The notes: generated from the sequence alone by a model not told the origin. A stretch of 64,000 nucleotides of DNA from Exiguobacterium aurantiacum DSM 6208 (GCF_000702585.1 NZ_JNIQ01000001.1:1679001-1743000), one strand, 5' to 3'; positions 26,049-35,054 are shown, counted from the stretch's first letter. Numbers and translations: made by a program.

Positions 26049-27167
26049 ATGACGATGGCGATTATGATTGTGGATGACGAACCGGTCAATACGATGGTTC
26101 TCGAACAGCTCCTGCATCAACACGATTACGAGACAGTTGTGGTCTCGAGCGGGGAAGATGCTCTCGAACTCCTCATGGATCCGCAAGCACCGTCGCTGTA
26201 TGACCTCGTCCTGCTCGATGTCGAGATGCCAGGTATTTCAGGTATCGAGACGTGCAAGCGGATTCGCCATATGGCGGGCTATGAAGAGTTGCCGGTCATC
26301 ATGGTGTCCGGGCGCACCGAGGAGAAACAGATCGCGGAAGGACTCGACGCCGAGGCGTCAGACTATACGACAAAACCGATTAAGATCACGGAACTGCTCG
26401 CCCGAATCCGTTCAGCCCTCCGCTACAAGGCGGCAGTTGACGAACGGAAGAAGTATGAGGCGCGGTTACAGTACGATCTCGATTTGGCGCAAAAAATTCA
26501 ACAAAGTGCGTTGACGCCGCCGATTCAAAACGCTGAGATCGATATGCGCGCGCTCTATTTGCCGTCTAAAAAATTGGCGGGGGATATGTACGCGTGGTTC
26601 CAGGTCGCGCCGGACCGTTACGGCGTCATCATCTTTGACGTGATGGGACACGGGGTGTCGTCGGCGTTGATCACGATGGGAATCCGCTCCATCTTGCCGG
26701 GGCTCGTCGGAAACGTTCAATACCCGGTCGATGTCATGACGGAATTGAACCGACAGATGACGTTCTTGTTCTCAGGTGACGACATGCAGAGTTATTTCAC
26801 AGCCGTCTACTGCTATATCGATACGACGAACGGCCGCATCGAGTACGTCAATGCCGGACATCCGCCGGTCATCGTCACGTCACCGGCCGGAGTCTGTCGT
26901 CTCGAGACGACCGGCGTCCCGGTCGGTATGTTCGAAGAACCGAACTATGAAGCGAAAGAAATCGATATCGAGCCCGGCATGGTGATGCACATGTATACGG
27001 ACGGCTTGATGGAATGCTACAGCAAAGACATCGATGACGGGATCCGCTGGTTAGAGAAAGATATCGCCACGTACGGACTCGGTTATGCCGATCACGTCGC
27101 GGAGCGTCTCGTGCCAAAAATCGAGATCGATGACGACCTTTGTCTCGTCACGGTCAAGTTAATGTGA
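26049..27167 (+). CDS. Receiver domain - PP2C (SpoIIE/RsbU-type) serine phosphatase
   Basis: About 372 residues. N-terminal response-regulator receiver (MIVDDEP, phosphoacceptor D57 in LLDVEMP, then VSGRT and TTKP), a short helical linker with DLAQKIQQSAL, then a PPM-type phosphatase domain (GDMYAWF, FDVMGHGVSSAL, YVNAGHPP, YTDGL, DDDLCLVTVK). Such proteins dephosphorylate anti-sigma antagonists (RsbV-like) in response to a phosphorelay. No kinase or RsbV/W gene is adjacent; a free Hpt protein lies 1.2 kb away. ATG 26049 or 26055 follow AAGGTAGGG. Confidence 0.88.
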   Translation: MTMAIMIVDDEPVNTMVLEQLLHQHDYETVVVSSGEDALELLMDPQAPSLYDLVLLDVEMPGISGIETCKRIRHMAGYEELPVIMVSGRTEEKQIAEGLDAEASDYTTKPIKITELLARIRSALRYKAAVDERKKYEARLQYDLDLAQKIQQSALTPPIQNAEIDMRALYLPSKKLAGDMYAWFQVAPDRYGVIIFDVMGHGVSSALITMGIRSILPGLVGNVQYPVDVMTELNRQMTFLFSGDDMQSYFTAVYCYIDTTNGRIEYVNAGHPPVIVTSPAGVCRLETTGVPVGMFEEPNYEAKEIDIEPGMVMHMYTDGLMECYSKDIDDGIRWLEKDIATYGLGYADHVAERLVPKIEIDDDLCLVTVKLM

Positions 27168-27177
27168 TCGAGCCGCC

Positions 27178-27221
27178 AAAAAAGACAAGTGGAACGCCGC
27201 GGCGTTCCACTTGTCTTTTTT
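27178..27221. terminator. Perfect palindromic bidirectional terminator
   Basis: A 44-base uninterrupted palindrome: an A6 run, a GACAAGTGGAACGCC arm, its exact complement and a T6 run. It serves the phosphatase and the convergent corA gene. Confidence 0.9.
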
Positions 27222-27237
27222 GCTGTCTGGCGACGGG

Positions 27238-28173
27238 CTAGAAATATCGTTTCCGCCATAAAATATAAAACGCGAGACTCGAAAAGCCGAGCATGAGCGC
27301 GATGGCGAAGATGAAGCCGACTTCTTGTCCTTCGAACGGCACTTCGACGTTCATCCCGAAAATTCCGGAAATCATCGTCGGGATGCTCAAGACAATCGTG
27401 ATCGACGCCAAAAACTTCATGACGAAGTTGACGTTGTTCGAAATGATCGAACCGAACGCTTCCATCTTGATGCTGATGATGTCGTTATAAATCGACGCCA
27501 TCTCCATCGCTTGACGGTGTTCGACGAAGACGTCGTCGAGCAGTTCCTCGTCTTCTTCATGCTTTTCAAGGCTCGGCGTCTTGACGATGCGGTCGAGGAC
27601 GCTATCGTTTGCTTTGAGCGACGTCATGAAGTAGACGAGGGATTTTTGCAAGTTCATCAGTTGGAAAATCTCTTGATTTCGCATCGACCGTTGCAACTCT
27701 TGCTCGAGTTCATCCATCCGGCGGTCAATTTGCCGTAAGAACCGCAAGTACGTCATACTGACGCGGTGTAAAATTTGAAACACGAACCGGCTGCGATAGT
27801 TCGTTCGGAACAAGCGAGCCTTTCCGTTGGCAAACAAGTTCAGCACGTCAAGGTCGCGCGAACAGACGGTGATGAAATGTCTCCCCGTCACGATGATACC
27901 GAGCGGGATCGTATTATAGGCTCTTCCTGTATCGTCTTCTTCAACGTACGGCACGTCGATGATCATGAGGAGTCCTTCATCATCTTTTTCAAACCGTGGT
28001 TTCTCTTCACTATCGAGCGGGTCATAGACGAAGTCTTCCGGGATGCCCGAGGCGGCAATCACTTGATCGGCCTCGTCTTTCGTCGGATTGACGAGTTGGA
28101 TCCAACTTCCTTTGTCAAAGTCTTCAATCTCGTCGACATGTCCTGACGCGTCGGTCCGGTAAATCGTTAGCAT
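27238..28173 (-). CDS. corA: CorA family magnesium/divalent cation transporter
   Basis: 311 residues. Long N-terminal cytoplasmic alpha/beta domain and coiled region, then two C-terminal membrane helices with the GMN selectivity motif (GIFGMNVEVPFEG) between them and a basic tail RKRYF, the CorA topology. It admits Mg2+ (or Co2+/Ni2+) down the membrane potential. GGAGGAG lies 5 bases before ATG. Confidence 0.93.
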   Translation of the reverse strand: MLTIYRTDASGHVDEIEDFDKGSWIQLVNPTKDEADQVIAASGIPEDFVYDPLDSEEKPRFEKDDEGLLMIIDVPYVEEDDTGRAYNTIPLGIIVTGRHFITVCSRDLDVLNLFANGKARLFRTNYRSRFVFQILHRVSMTYLRFLRQIDRRMDELEQELQRSMRNQEIFQLMNLQKSLVYFMTSLKANDSVLDRIVKTPSLEKHEEDEELLDDVFVEHRQAMEMASIYNDIISIKMEAFGSIISNNVNFVMKFLASITIVLSIPTMISGIFGMNVEVPFEGQEVGFIFAIALMLGFSSLAFYILWRKRYF

Positions 28174-28319
28174 AGTTCTCCTCCTACCTTAGCTCAACCT
28201 TATTATAGGTAGGCGCGTAGGTGAGCGCAATCGGAAAGGAGGAGATTTTTTGTTTTCTATCGAAAACGTGCTACAGTGGGGAAGAATGGTTATGACACGC
28301 TGACAAAGGAGGGATGGAG

Positions 28320-28691
28320 TTGTCACAAACGCCCAAACACGCTCTGTTTAACGAAGAAAAGTTGGCGGAGCTCCATCAAATCGCTGGTGGGAATAAAGAT
28401 TTCTTGAAAAAAATCGCCCAAACGTATGTCGTCCAATTTGAGGACAAGTTTCCCGAGTTGAAACGTGCCGTCCGCAACGAGGACCACGTCCAAGTCGAGC
28501 AGCTCGCCCATCTGTTGAAAGGCGCGTCCTATTCGGTCGGCCTCGACCAAACAGCTGAACAGTTCCATACGCTTGAACAAGCAGGAGAAGCAGGCGATGC
28601 GACTGGACTCGGTCCGGTGCTCGAGACGATCGAACAGCAAATGGATCGATTCACGATGGAGTGGGATGCCCACTTCGATCAAATGGCATAA
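28320..28691 (+). CDS. Free histidine phosphotransfer (Hpt) protein
   Basis: 123 residues, all one helical Hpt domain; the phosphorylatable histidine is H64 in QLAHLLKGASYSVG. It would relay phosphate between a kinase receiver and another receiver. Free-standing Hpt proteins are uncommon in Bacillales. Start: ATG 28314 directly abuts AAAGGAGGG, leaving no spacing, so TTG 28320 (6 bases) is preferred. Convergent with cheV. Confidence 0.82.
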   Translation: MSQTPKHALFNEEKLAELHQIAGGNKDFLKKIAQTYVVQFEDKFPELKRAVRNEDHVQVEQLAHLLKGASYSVGLDQTAEQFHTLEQAGEAGDATGLGPVLETIEQQMDRFTMEWDAHFDQMA

Positions 28692-28693
28692 CG

Positions 28694-28729
28694 CAAAAGG
28701 GTTCCGCATTTCAGTTGCGGAACCCTTTG
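28694..28729. terminator. Bidirectional terminator between Hpt and cheV genes
   Basis: AAAGGGTTCCGCA / TGCGGAACCCTTT with a seven-base loop; flanking AAAA on the left and a short T-rich right side. Confidence 0.75.
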
Positions 28730-28733
28730 TCGA

Positions 28734-29615
28734 TTATGCGAAAAACTCGTCGAGCGTCGCGATCAACTTCCCGATCTCGGGCTTCGTGATTTGCGCGTTG
28801 GCGCCGACGGCTTCCCCTTTATGCTTCAAATCGTCAGAAATAAGGGAAGAGAAAATGACGATCGGCAATTCAGCAAACCGGTCCATGTCCCGAAGCCGTT
28901 TCGTCAAGTGAAGACCGTCCATTTGCGGCATCTCGATATCGGTGATGAGCAAGTCGCAGTCGACGTCGGCTGCTTCGAACGCATCGAACGCCTCTTTCCC
29001 GTTGTTGAAGATGGTCGTATTGAAATAACCGGCCTCATCGAGCGTATCGATGATGAGCGAACGGAGCATCTCCGAGTCTTCAGCGAGCCAAATTTGTTTG
29101 TTCGAGCGCTCGCGGGCACCGAGCCGTTTCACCGACTCGCGCGCCATGATGTCTTTTCGGGACAACTCGAGGGCGATGCGCTCGTAGTCGAGCAAGATGA
29201 TCATCTGGTCGCCTGTCTTGACGACGCCGTTCGTGATGCCTTGTACACCGCGGGCGAGATCGGACGGCGTATCAATCTGTTCCCATGAGATGCGTTTGAT
29301 CTCAGTCACTTGGTCGACGCGCAGCACTGATTTTTCTCCGTTGAATTCGCAGACGATCAACCGGTCGCCTTCTCCGACTTCACGCGGATGACCGATGACC
29401 ATCGGAAGATCGATGACCGTCATCACCTCGCCGCGGAGTTCGATCAGCCCCATGATCGCTTCCGGTGTTCCCGGGAGCGGGGTGAGCGGAAGCATCGTGA
29501 TGATTTCACGTACTTTCATGACATTGATTCCGAAAATGAACGGTCCCGATTGGAAAATGACGATCTCGAGTTCGTTCGTGCCTGCCTCAAGTAAAATATT
29601 ATGATCCATGCTCAA
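28734..29615 (-). CDS. cheV: Chemotaxis protein CheV (CheW-receiver fusion)
   Basis: 293 residues. CheW-like coupling domain about 10-160 (IFGINVMKVREII, GLIELRGEVMTVIDL) joined to a receiver domain about 172-293 (WLAEDSEMLR, phosphoacceptor in LLITDIEMPQMDG). CheV couples chemoreceptors to CheA and aids adaptation. Start is probably TTG 29615, 7 bases after AGGAGGG; ATG 29609 is the alternative. Confidence 0.93.
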   Translation of the reverse strand: MSMDHNILLEAGTNELEIVIFQSGPFIFGINVMKVREIITMLPLTPLPGTPEAIMGLIELRGEVMTVIDLPMVIGHPREVGEGDRLIVCEFNGEKSVLRVDQVTEIKRISWEQIDTPSDLARGVQGITNGVVKTGDQMIILLDYERIALELSRKDIMARESVKRLGARERSNKQIWLAEDSEMLRSLIIDTLDEAGYFNTTIFNNGKEAFDAFEAADVDCDLLITDIEMPQMDGLHLTKRLRDMDRFAELPIVIFSSLISDDLKHKGEAVGANAQITKPEIGKLIATLDEFFA

Positions 29616-29724
29616 TGGTAGTCCCTCCTAGTTCACGTGCTCTCATCCTATCTATCGGTCAACGTGCCCGAACTCTTCAGTTGAAAAGTGTCAATCTCGG
29701 GACGGAATTCACAAAAAGTTGTCA

Positions 29725-29738
29725 CGTAACCGTTTACA
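29725..29738 (+). promoter_or_regulatory. Candidate CcpA-binding cre site upstream of gapN
   Basis: CGTAACCGTTTACA matches the cre consensus TGWAANCGNTNWCA except at the first base. It overlaps the -35 of one possible promoter (TTTACA-17-TTATAG, 29733-29761) and lies about 66 bases upstream of the start point of a second one. Confidence 0.45.
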
Positions 29739-29761
29739 TTACATAAACTGAATCTTTATAG

Positions 29762-29791
29762 TTGTTCATCGGTTTTAATTTTGCATACAAT
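29762..29791 (+). promoter_or_regulatory. Sigma-A promoter for gapN
   Basis: TTGTTC, 18-base spacer, TACAAT, about 50 bases upstream of the gapN start codon. Confidence 0.55.
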
Positions 29792-29840
29792 GGGGGTGGC
29801 AACGAGATATCAAAGCTTACTCAGGAGGCAGATAGAAATT

Positions 29841-31274
29841 ATGAGTATGAACACGTATCCATATTTAATCAATGGACAATGGCAGGAATCTACATCAAAC
29901 GAGACGATTGAACTCGTTTCACCTTATACAAACGAAGTCGTCGGACACGTCCAGGCAATGTCGCGGGACGAAGTCGACGAGGCGATCCACGGCGCCAAAC
30001 GTGCACAACAAGAATGGGCAGCGCTTCCGGTCAACAAGCGCGCCGAACTTTTGTACGCATGGGCCGATAAACTCGAAGAGCGTGTCGATGAGATTGGTCA
30101 GATCATCATGCGCGAAGTCGGGAAAAACTTGGCAGACGCGAAAAAAGAAGTCATCCGGACAGCTGAGATCATCCGTTACACGGCTGAAGAAGGTCTTCGC
30201 TTCACAGGTGGCTTCATGCAAGGAGATTCGTTCCCGGGCGGTTCGAAGAACAAGATGGCGATCATTAAAAAAGAGGCACTCGGTGTCGTTCTTGCCATCT
30301 CCCCGTTCAACTATCCGGTCAACTTGGCAGCTGCCAAGATCGCTCCGGCGCTTATCACCGGTAACGCGGTCGTCTTTAAACCGGCGACTCAAGGCGCGAT
30401 CAGTGGTGTCAAGATGGTCGAGGCGCTTCAAGACGCCGGCCTTCCGAGCGGTCTCTTGAACCTCGTCACAGGACGCGGCTCGGTCATCGGCGACTACTTG
30501 ACGTCACACCCGGGCATTGACATGATCACGTTCACTGGTGGGACGGGCACGGGGCAACACTTGTCGCAACAGGCGTCGATGGTACCGGTCGTCCTCGAAC
30601 TCGGCGGGAAAGATCCGGCGCTCGTCTTAGAAGACGCGGACCTCACGCTCGCGGCCGATCAAATCGTCAGCGGTGCGTTCTCGTACTCAGGACAACGTTG
30701 TACAGCGATCAAGCGGGTGTTCGTGCTCGAGCATCAGGCCGACGAACTCGTCGCCATGTTGAAAGAGCGCGTTGAGAAGCTTTCGGTCGGTTCACCGACT
30801 GATAACAGCTTCATCGTGCCGCTCATCGATGAAAAATCAGCGGATTACGTCCAAGGACTGATCGACGATGCGGTGAACAAGCGGGCGACGGTCGTGCACG
30901 GCAACGAGCGCGACGGCAACCTGCTTCATCCGACATTGCTCGACCATGTGACACGTGAGATGCGTGTGGCATGGGAAGAGCCGTTCGGACCGGTCTTGCC
31001 GGTCATCCGCGTCGAATCAATCGACGAGATGATCGAGCTGACGAACGAGTCTGAGTTTGGTCTGCAAGCGAGCGTGTTCACGCAAAACGTGAACAGCGCC
31101 TTCACGGTCGCCGACAAACTCGAAGTCGGAACGGTACAAGTGAACGGCCGCACCGAGCGCGGGCCAGACCACTTCCCGTTCATCGGTGTGAAGCAATCAG
31201 GCCTCGGCGTTCAAGGGATTGGACGCAGCCTTGAGACGATGACACGCGATAAAGTGACCGTCATCAACTTATAA
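29841..31274 (+). CDS. gapN: NADP-dependent non-phosphorylating glyceraldehyde-3-phosphate dehydrogenase
   Basis: 477 residues, the usual GapN length. Aldehyde dehydrogenase motifs: ISPFNYPVNLAAAKIAPAL, TFTGGTGTGQ, catalytic glutamate in LELGGKDPAL and catalytic cysteine in SYSGQRCTAIKR, with the GapN-like N-terminus YLINGQWQES and ending. It oxidises glyceraldehyde 3-phosphate directly to 3-phosphoglycerate, producing NADPH and bypassing ATP formation. ATG 29841 follows AGGAGG at 12 bases (ATG 29847 also possible). Confidence 0.9.
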   Translation: MSMNTYPYLINGQWQESTSNETIELVSPYTNEVVGHVQAMSRDEVDEAIHGAKRAQQEWAALPVNKRAELLYAWADKLEERVDEIGQIIMREVGKNLADAKKEVIRTAEIIRYTAEEGLRFTGGFMQGDSFPGGSKNKMAIIKKEALGVVLAISPFNYPVNLAAAKIAPALITGNAVVFKPATQGAISGVKMVEALQDAGLPSGLLNLVTGRGSVIGDYLTSHPGIDMITFTGGTGTGQHLSQQASMVPVVLELGGKDPALVLEDADLTLAADQIVSGAFSYSGQRCTAIKRVFVLEHQADELVAMLKERVEKLSVGSPTDNSFIVPLIDEKSADYVQGLIDDAVNKRATVVHGNERDGNLLHPTLLDHVTREMRVAWEEPFGPVLPVIRVESIDEMIELTNESEFGLQASVFTQNVNSAFTVADKLEVGTVQVNGRTERGPDHFPFIGVKQSGLGVQGIGRSLETMTRDKVTVINL

Positions 31275-31281
31275 TCTGTTC

Positions 31282-31308
31282 GGAGAGGAGAAATCCTCTC
31301 CTTTTTTT
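31282..31308 (+). terminator. Terminator after gapN
   Basis: GGAGAGGA / TCCTCTCC with GAAA loop, followed by TTTTTTT. Confidence 0.9.
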
Positions 31309-31314
31309 GTGTCA

Positions 31315-31344
31315 TTGAAATCCGTTCTTTCAGACAGGTATAAT
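31315..31344 (+). promoter_or_regulatory. Sigma-A promoter for the yqjPQ-ynj-like operon
   Basis: TTGAAA, 18-base spacer, TATAAT, directly after the gapN terminator. Its start point (about 31351) excludes GTG 31347 as the first codon of the next gene. Confidence 0.75.
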
Positions 31345-31376
31345 GAGTGAAGATAGGTGGAAGGGGTTGTGGGGAC

Positions 31377-32354
31377 GTGGCGAACTGGATTTCAAGCCAA
31401 TTGGCAAGAATTGATCTTCCGACACCGTTTGAGGTCGGAAATGTAAACGTATATATCGTCGAACATATGAATCGTTTTTTCATGGTCGATTGCGGGCCGG
31501 ACACGGAAGAAGCGTGGGCATCGCTGAACGCGCAATTGCACGAACTTGAGTTATCGCTCGACGATATCGATTTTTTATTTTTGACACACCACCATGCCGA
31601 TCACGCTGGCCAAGCATGGCGATTGCGTGACGCCTCGATCCCGGTGTACGGGCACGAGAAACTCGTCCGCTATTTGGAACAGACACCGAACTTCATTAAA
31701 CGAGGCAACCAGTTTTTGCACGACTTGGCGCATTGGTTCGGGACGCCTGAGTCGATTGTCGCCAAATTGCCTGACTACCGGGAGGCGTTGCGCTGGATCG
31801 GCCCGACGACCGTGACGATGACGTTTGAAGACGGACAGGCCGTGACTTCGGACGGGGCGTGGAAAACGATTCATCTGCCGGGCCATGCGAGCGACCAACT
31901 CGGGCTGATCGGTCCGGGAAACGTCCTCATCGCCGGGGATCACTTGATTGATGGGGTGGAACCGAACCCGCTCATCGAACAGCCGTACGAAGGGGAAGGG
32001 TTCGCTTCACCGGTGCTCCTTTATCTCGACTCGCTCAGAAAACTAAAGGCGCTCGACTTGAAGCTCGTCGTCAGCGGTCACGGCGACCCGATCCTACATC
32101 CGCACCCGCTCATCGAGGACCGGATCGGGCAGCGGTACGACCGCAGCGAGCAACTGCTTGACGATTGGGTCGACGGCTTGAGCGTGTTTGACTGGTCGAT
32201 GCGGTTGTACGGCCGCAAGATGCGCCGGGCGATGCCGCTCGTCTTCAGCGAAGTATTCGCCCGTCTGACATTGCTAGAAGAACGGGGACATATTAAACGA
32301 CAGCTCGTGGACCGAAAATGGGTATACGAACGGACGGAGGAAGTGGTGCAATGA
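31377..32354 (+). CDS. yqjP: Metallo-beta-lactamase fold hydrolase (YqjP-like)
   Basis: 325 residues. MBL motif THHHADHAGQ, then HLPGHASDQLGL, AGDHLIDG and VSGHGDP complete the binuclear metal site; a C-terminal winged-helix-like part (LTLLEERGHIKRQLV) follows, as in the YqjP/LACTB2 group. Substrate unknown. Start GTG 31377 chosen because the promoter start point lies downstream of GTG 31347. Overlaps yqjQ by ATGA, the same pair order as in B. subtilis. Confidence 0.85.
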   Translation: MANWISSQLARIDLPTPFEVGNVNVYIVEHMNRFFMVDCGPDTEEAWASLNAQLHELELSLDDIDFLFLTHHHADHAGQAWRLRDASIPVYGHEKLVRYLEQTPNFIKRGNQFLHDLAHWFGTPESIVAKLPDYREALRWIGPTTVTMTFEDGQAVTSDGAWKTIHLPGHASDQLGLIGPGNVLIAGDHLIDGVEPNPLIEQPYEGEGFASPVLLYLDSLRKLKALDLKLVVSGHGDPILHPHPLIEDRIGQRYDRSEQLLDDWVDGLSVFDWSMRLYGRKMRRAMPLVFSEVFARLTLLEERGHIKRQLVDRKWVYERTEEVVQ

Positions 32355-33097
32355 AACATATCGTGATCACAGGTGCGTCGAGCGGCTTTGGTGCCGCCTT
32401 GGCGCATTCTTTTTATGAACGAGGGTACAAGTTGACGTTAGTGGCGCGAAGCGAGGAGCGGTTGCGAGAACTCGGGACGAGATTGTCGGCTGACTGGATC
32501 GTCGCCGACGTCACGGTTGAAGCAGAGACGCTCGTTGATCGTGTCGAACGTTCTTTCGGTCCGATCGATGGATGGGTGAACAACGCCGGTGTCGGAGAGT
32601 TCGACCGGGTCGTCGACCAATCGACGGACGTCATCGAAGAGATGATGCGCTTGAACGCCGTCGCGCCGATGATTCTTTCGCGAGACTGTGCGAGACGGAT
32701 GGGGAAAGGAGGGACGATTGTCAACGTCTGCTCACAGGCGGCGAAAGTTCCGACGCCGAAGTCGGCCGTCTACGCCGGCTCGAAAGCGGCGCTTCTTCAA
32801 TTCTCGAACGCGCTACGGCTCGAGATGAAACCGAAAGGCGTCCACGTTATGACGGTCAATCCCGGACCGATCGCGACGCCGTTCTTCGAGCGGGCCGATA
32901 AGAGCGGACGGTACGAGCAGAGCGTCAAACGAATCATGTTGTCTCCGGAACGATTGGCCCGTCGCGTCGTGACAGCGTACGAACGGTCGGAACGGGAAGT
33001 GAACGCCCCGTGGTGGATGAATCTCGGCGGAAAGGTGTACGCAATGTGCCCGGTCTGGTTCGAGCGGCTGGCAAAACGGGGATTTGATAAAAAGTAA
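32351..33097 (+). CDS. yqjQ: Short-chain dehydrogenase/reductase (YqjQ-like)
   Basis: 248 residues. TGASSGFG cofactor motif, NNAG, serine in NVCSQAAKV and YAGSK (YxxxK). The C-terminal NAPWWMNLGGKVYAM and basic end resemble YqjQ. Substrate unknown. Coupled to yqjP by a four-base overlap; only 18 bases separate it from the ABC transporter genes, so they are probably one transcript. Confidence 0.85.
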   Translation: MKHIVITGASSGFGAALAHSFYERGYKLTLVARSEERLRELGTRLSADWIVADVTVEAETLVDRVERSFGPIDGWVNNAGVGEFDRVVDQSTDVIEEMMRLNAVAPMILSRDCARRMGKGGTIVNVCSQAAKVPTPKSAVYAGSKAALLQFSNALRLEMKPKGVHVMTVNPGPIATPFFERADKSGRYEQSVKRIMLSPERLARRVVTAYERSEREVNAPWWMNLGGKVYAMCPVWFERLAKRGFDKK

Positions 33098-33115
33098 ACG
33101 GCAAGGGGGAGACGT

Positions 33116-34291
33116 ATGATTCGAATAGTGAAACGCTGTGCTTGGCTGACGGCGTTACTCATGTTAGCCGCATGCGGGACGGAACGGGCCGAACTGGCGC
33201 CGACGTTCGAACAGGCGGCTGAAGAAGCGGCACAGACGACCGTGAACTTTTACTTATGGGGAGGCGATGACGGGATCAATCGTTATCTCGATGAATTCGT
33301 CGCACCTCGGCTCGAGGCGGCATACGATATTGAATTGAACCGAGTGCCGATGGACACGGCCGAATTCGTCCGTCAATTGTCACTCGACAAGCGTGCGGAG
33401 CGGGCGAACGGAACGATCGACCTCATGTGGATCAACGGGGACAACTTCCGAAACGCGGCCGAGGCGGACTTGTTACGAGAAGATATTCTCGACGCCATCC
33501 CGAACGCCGCTTTGTTGAATGAGACGGCACAAGCGACCGACGCCGGCATACCGACAGAAGGGTTGGAAGTCGCTTGGGGCAACGTCCAGTTCGTCTTGCA
33601 TTACGATGCGGAAAAAGTCAAAAATCCACCCGAGACGTTTGATCAACTCCGTCGGTGGACCGAGGAAAATCCGGGCCGTTTCACGTATCCTGAAGTGACG
33701 GACTTTACAGGCAATGCGTTTATCCGTCACTTGTTGTACGCCGAGTACGGGGATGCGATGCGAGACATGGACACGATCCCTGATGAATTTTGGGACGAGT
33801 TGGCCGCTTGGTCGCCGAACTTGTGGAAACGAGGCGAGACGTATCCGAAATCGCTCGCTCAACTCGATCAGCTTTACGCCTCAGGCGAGGTATGGATGAC
33901 GATGGGGTTCAACGAGCGCCGGGCCGAGGCGGAAGTGAACGCGAGCGTGTTTCCGGACGGGACGCGGGCGCTCGTCTTGGACCATTCCATCGCCTCGACT
34001 CATTTTCTCGCCATCCCGTTCAACGCGTCGAACCCGAACGGGGCGGTCGTCGTCATCGAGGAGTTGTTATCGCCGGAAGCGCAACTGATGAAACAAAGTG
34101 ACACGTATTGGGGGGACGGGACGTCTCTTGACGTGGAGAAGCTCGATCACACTGACCGAGAAGCCTTTTTAGCGCTCGACGAAGGGATCACCTATCCCGA
34201 TCCGATCGAACTGGCCGAACGTCAAATCGCTGACTATGGTCCGGACGTGATCGATCTCGTCCGAGAGGGATGGCCGCGTGTCGCGCGTTAA
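33116..34291 (+). CDS. YnjB-like ABC transporter substrate-binding lipoprotein
   Basis: 391 residues. Lipoprotein signal with LAAC lipobox (C20). The mature protein is a large solute-binding protein: VNFYLWGGDDGINRYLDEFVAP, TIDLMWINGDNFRNA, VAWGNVQFVLHYD, as in the E. coli YnjB family (COG4134). Ligand unknown. AAGGGGG precedes ATG. The gene overlaps the first permease by 14 bases. Confidence 0.83.
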   Translation: MIRIVKRCAWLTALLMLAACGTERAELAPTFEQAAEEAAQTTVNFYLWGGDDGINRYLDEFVAPRLEAAYDIELNRVPMDTAEFVRQLSLDKRAERANGTIDLMWINGDNFRNAAEADLLREDILDAIPNAALLNETAQATDAGIPTEGLEVAWGNVQFVLHYDAEKVKNPPETFDQLRRWTEENPGRFTYPEVTDFTGNAFIRHLLYAEYGDAMRDMDTIPDEFWDELAAWSPNLWKRGETYPKSLAQLDQLYASGEVWMTMGFNERRAEAEVNASVFPDGTRALVLDHSIASTHFLAIPFNASNPNGAVVVIEELLSPEAQLMKQSDTYWGDGTSLDVEKLDHTDREAFLALDEGITYPDPIELAERQIADYGPDVIDLVREGWPRVAR

Positions 34292-35054
34292 CGTCGTCAT
34301 CAGCAGCCTCATCACGCTCTTGCCGCTCACAGCCGTCTTGTTCTTGTTGCGGGAGGCGGTCGGCACGGACGTATGGTCGCTCGTACGAGACGAGACGTGG
34401 CGGGCGAGCTTTGCCGTCACGCTTTACGTGACGCTCGTCTCGACGTTTCTGTCCCTCGTGATCGGGACGATTTGTGCTCGGATGGTCTATGTGAACGGCA
34501 GGTCGTGGCTGACATTTTGGCTGAATTGGCCGCTGTTCGTCCCGCATATCGCGAGCGCGTATTTGTTTTACTTATTGTTCTCCGGCGGGTTTCCGGGGTT
34601 TGGACTCATCGCGTCAAACGAGCGACACCACCTCGTCGTCATCTTGACGTATGTGTGGAAAGAAGTGCCGTTCGTCTTCTTGATGATGCTCGGCAGTTAC
34701 GCGCAATTGAACCGTGGCTATCGCGATATGGCGAAGACGCTGCAACTGAGTCCGTGGCAACAGTTTTCCGTTGCGGAGTGGCCGTTCTTGATTAAACCGC
34801 TTCTCGACTCGTTCTGGATTTTAGTGGCGTTCATCTCATTCGCCTACGAAGTGCCGGCGCTCCTCGGCGTGACGTTCCCGAAATTGCTCGGGGTGCTCGC
34901 CTACGACCGTTTGACGACCGGTTTGTTTTTGAATGAGAGTGAGGCGTACGCTGTCGCGCTCATCTGGGCGCTTATCTTGTTTGCCGGGGTGTTGTTGTCA
35001 TATGCGTTGACGGCGAAGCGACGACGACGCATCGAGAGAGGGGTGAGGCGATGA
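34278..35054 (+). CDS. ABC transporter permease 1 (N-terminal half of YnjC-like)
   Basis: 258 residues with six predicted membrane segments and a binding-protein-dependent transport loop (YRDMAKTLQLSPWQQFSVAEWP). E. coli YnjC carries two such units in one polypeptide; here they are encoded separately. GTG 34278 follows GAGAGGGA at 7 bases and lies inside the preceding gene. ATGA overlap with permease 2. Confidence 0.82.
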   Translation: MSRVNVVISSLITLLPLTAVLFLLREAVGTDVWSLVRDETWRASFAVTLYVTLVSTFLSLVIGTICARMVYVNGRSWLTFWLNWPLFVPHIASAYLFYLLFSGGFPGFGLIASNERHHLVVILTYVWKEVPFVFLMMLGSYAQLNRGYRDMAKTLQLSPWQQFSVAEWPFLIKPLLDSFWILVAFISFAYEVPALLGVTFPKLLGVLAYDRLTTGLFLNESEAYAVALIWALILFAGVLLSYALTAKRRRRIERGVRR

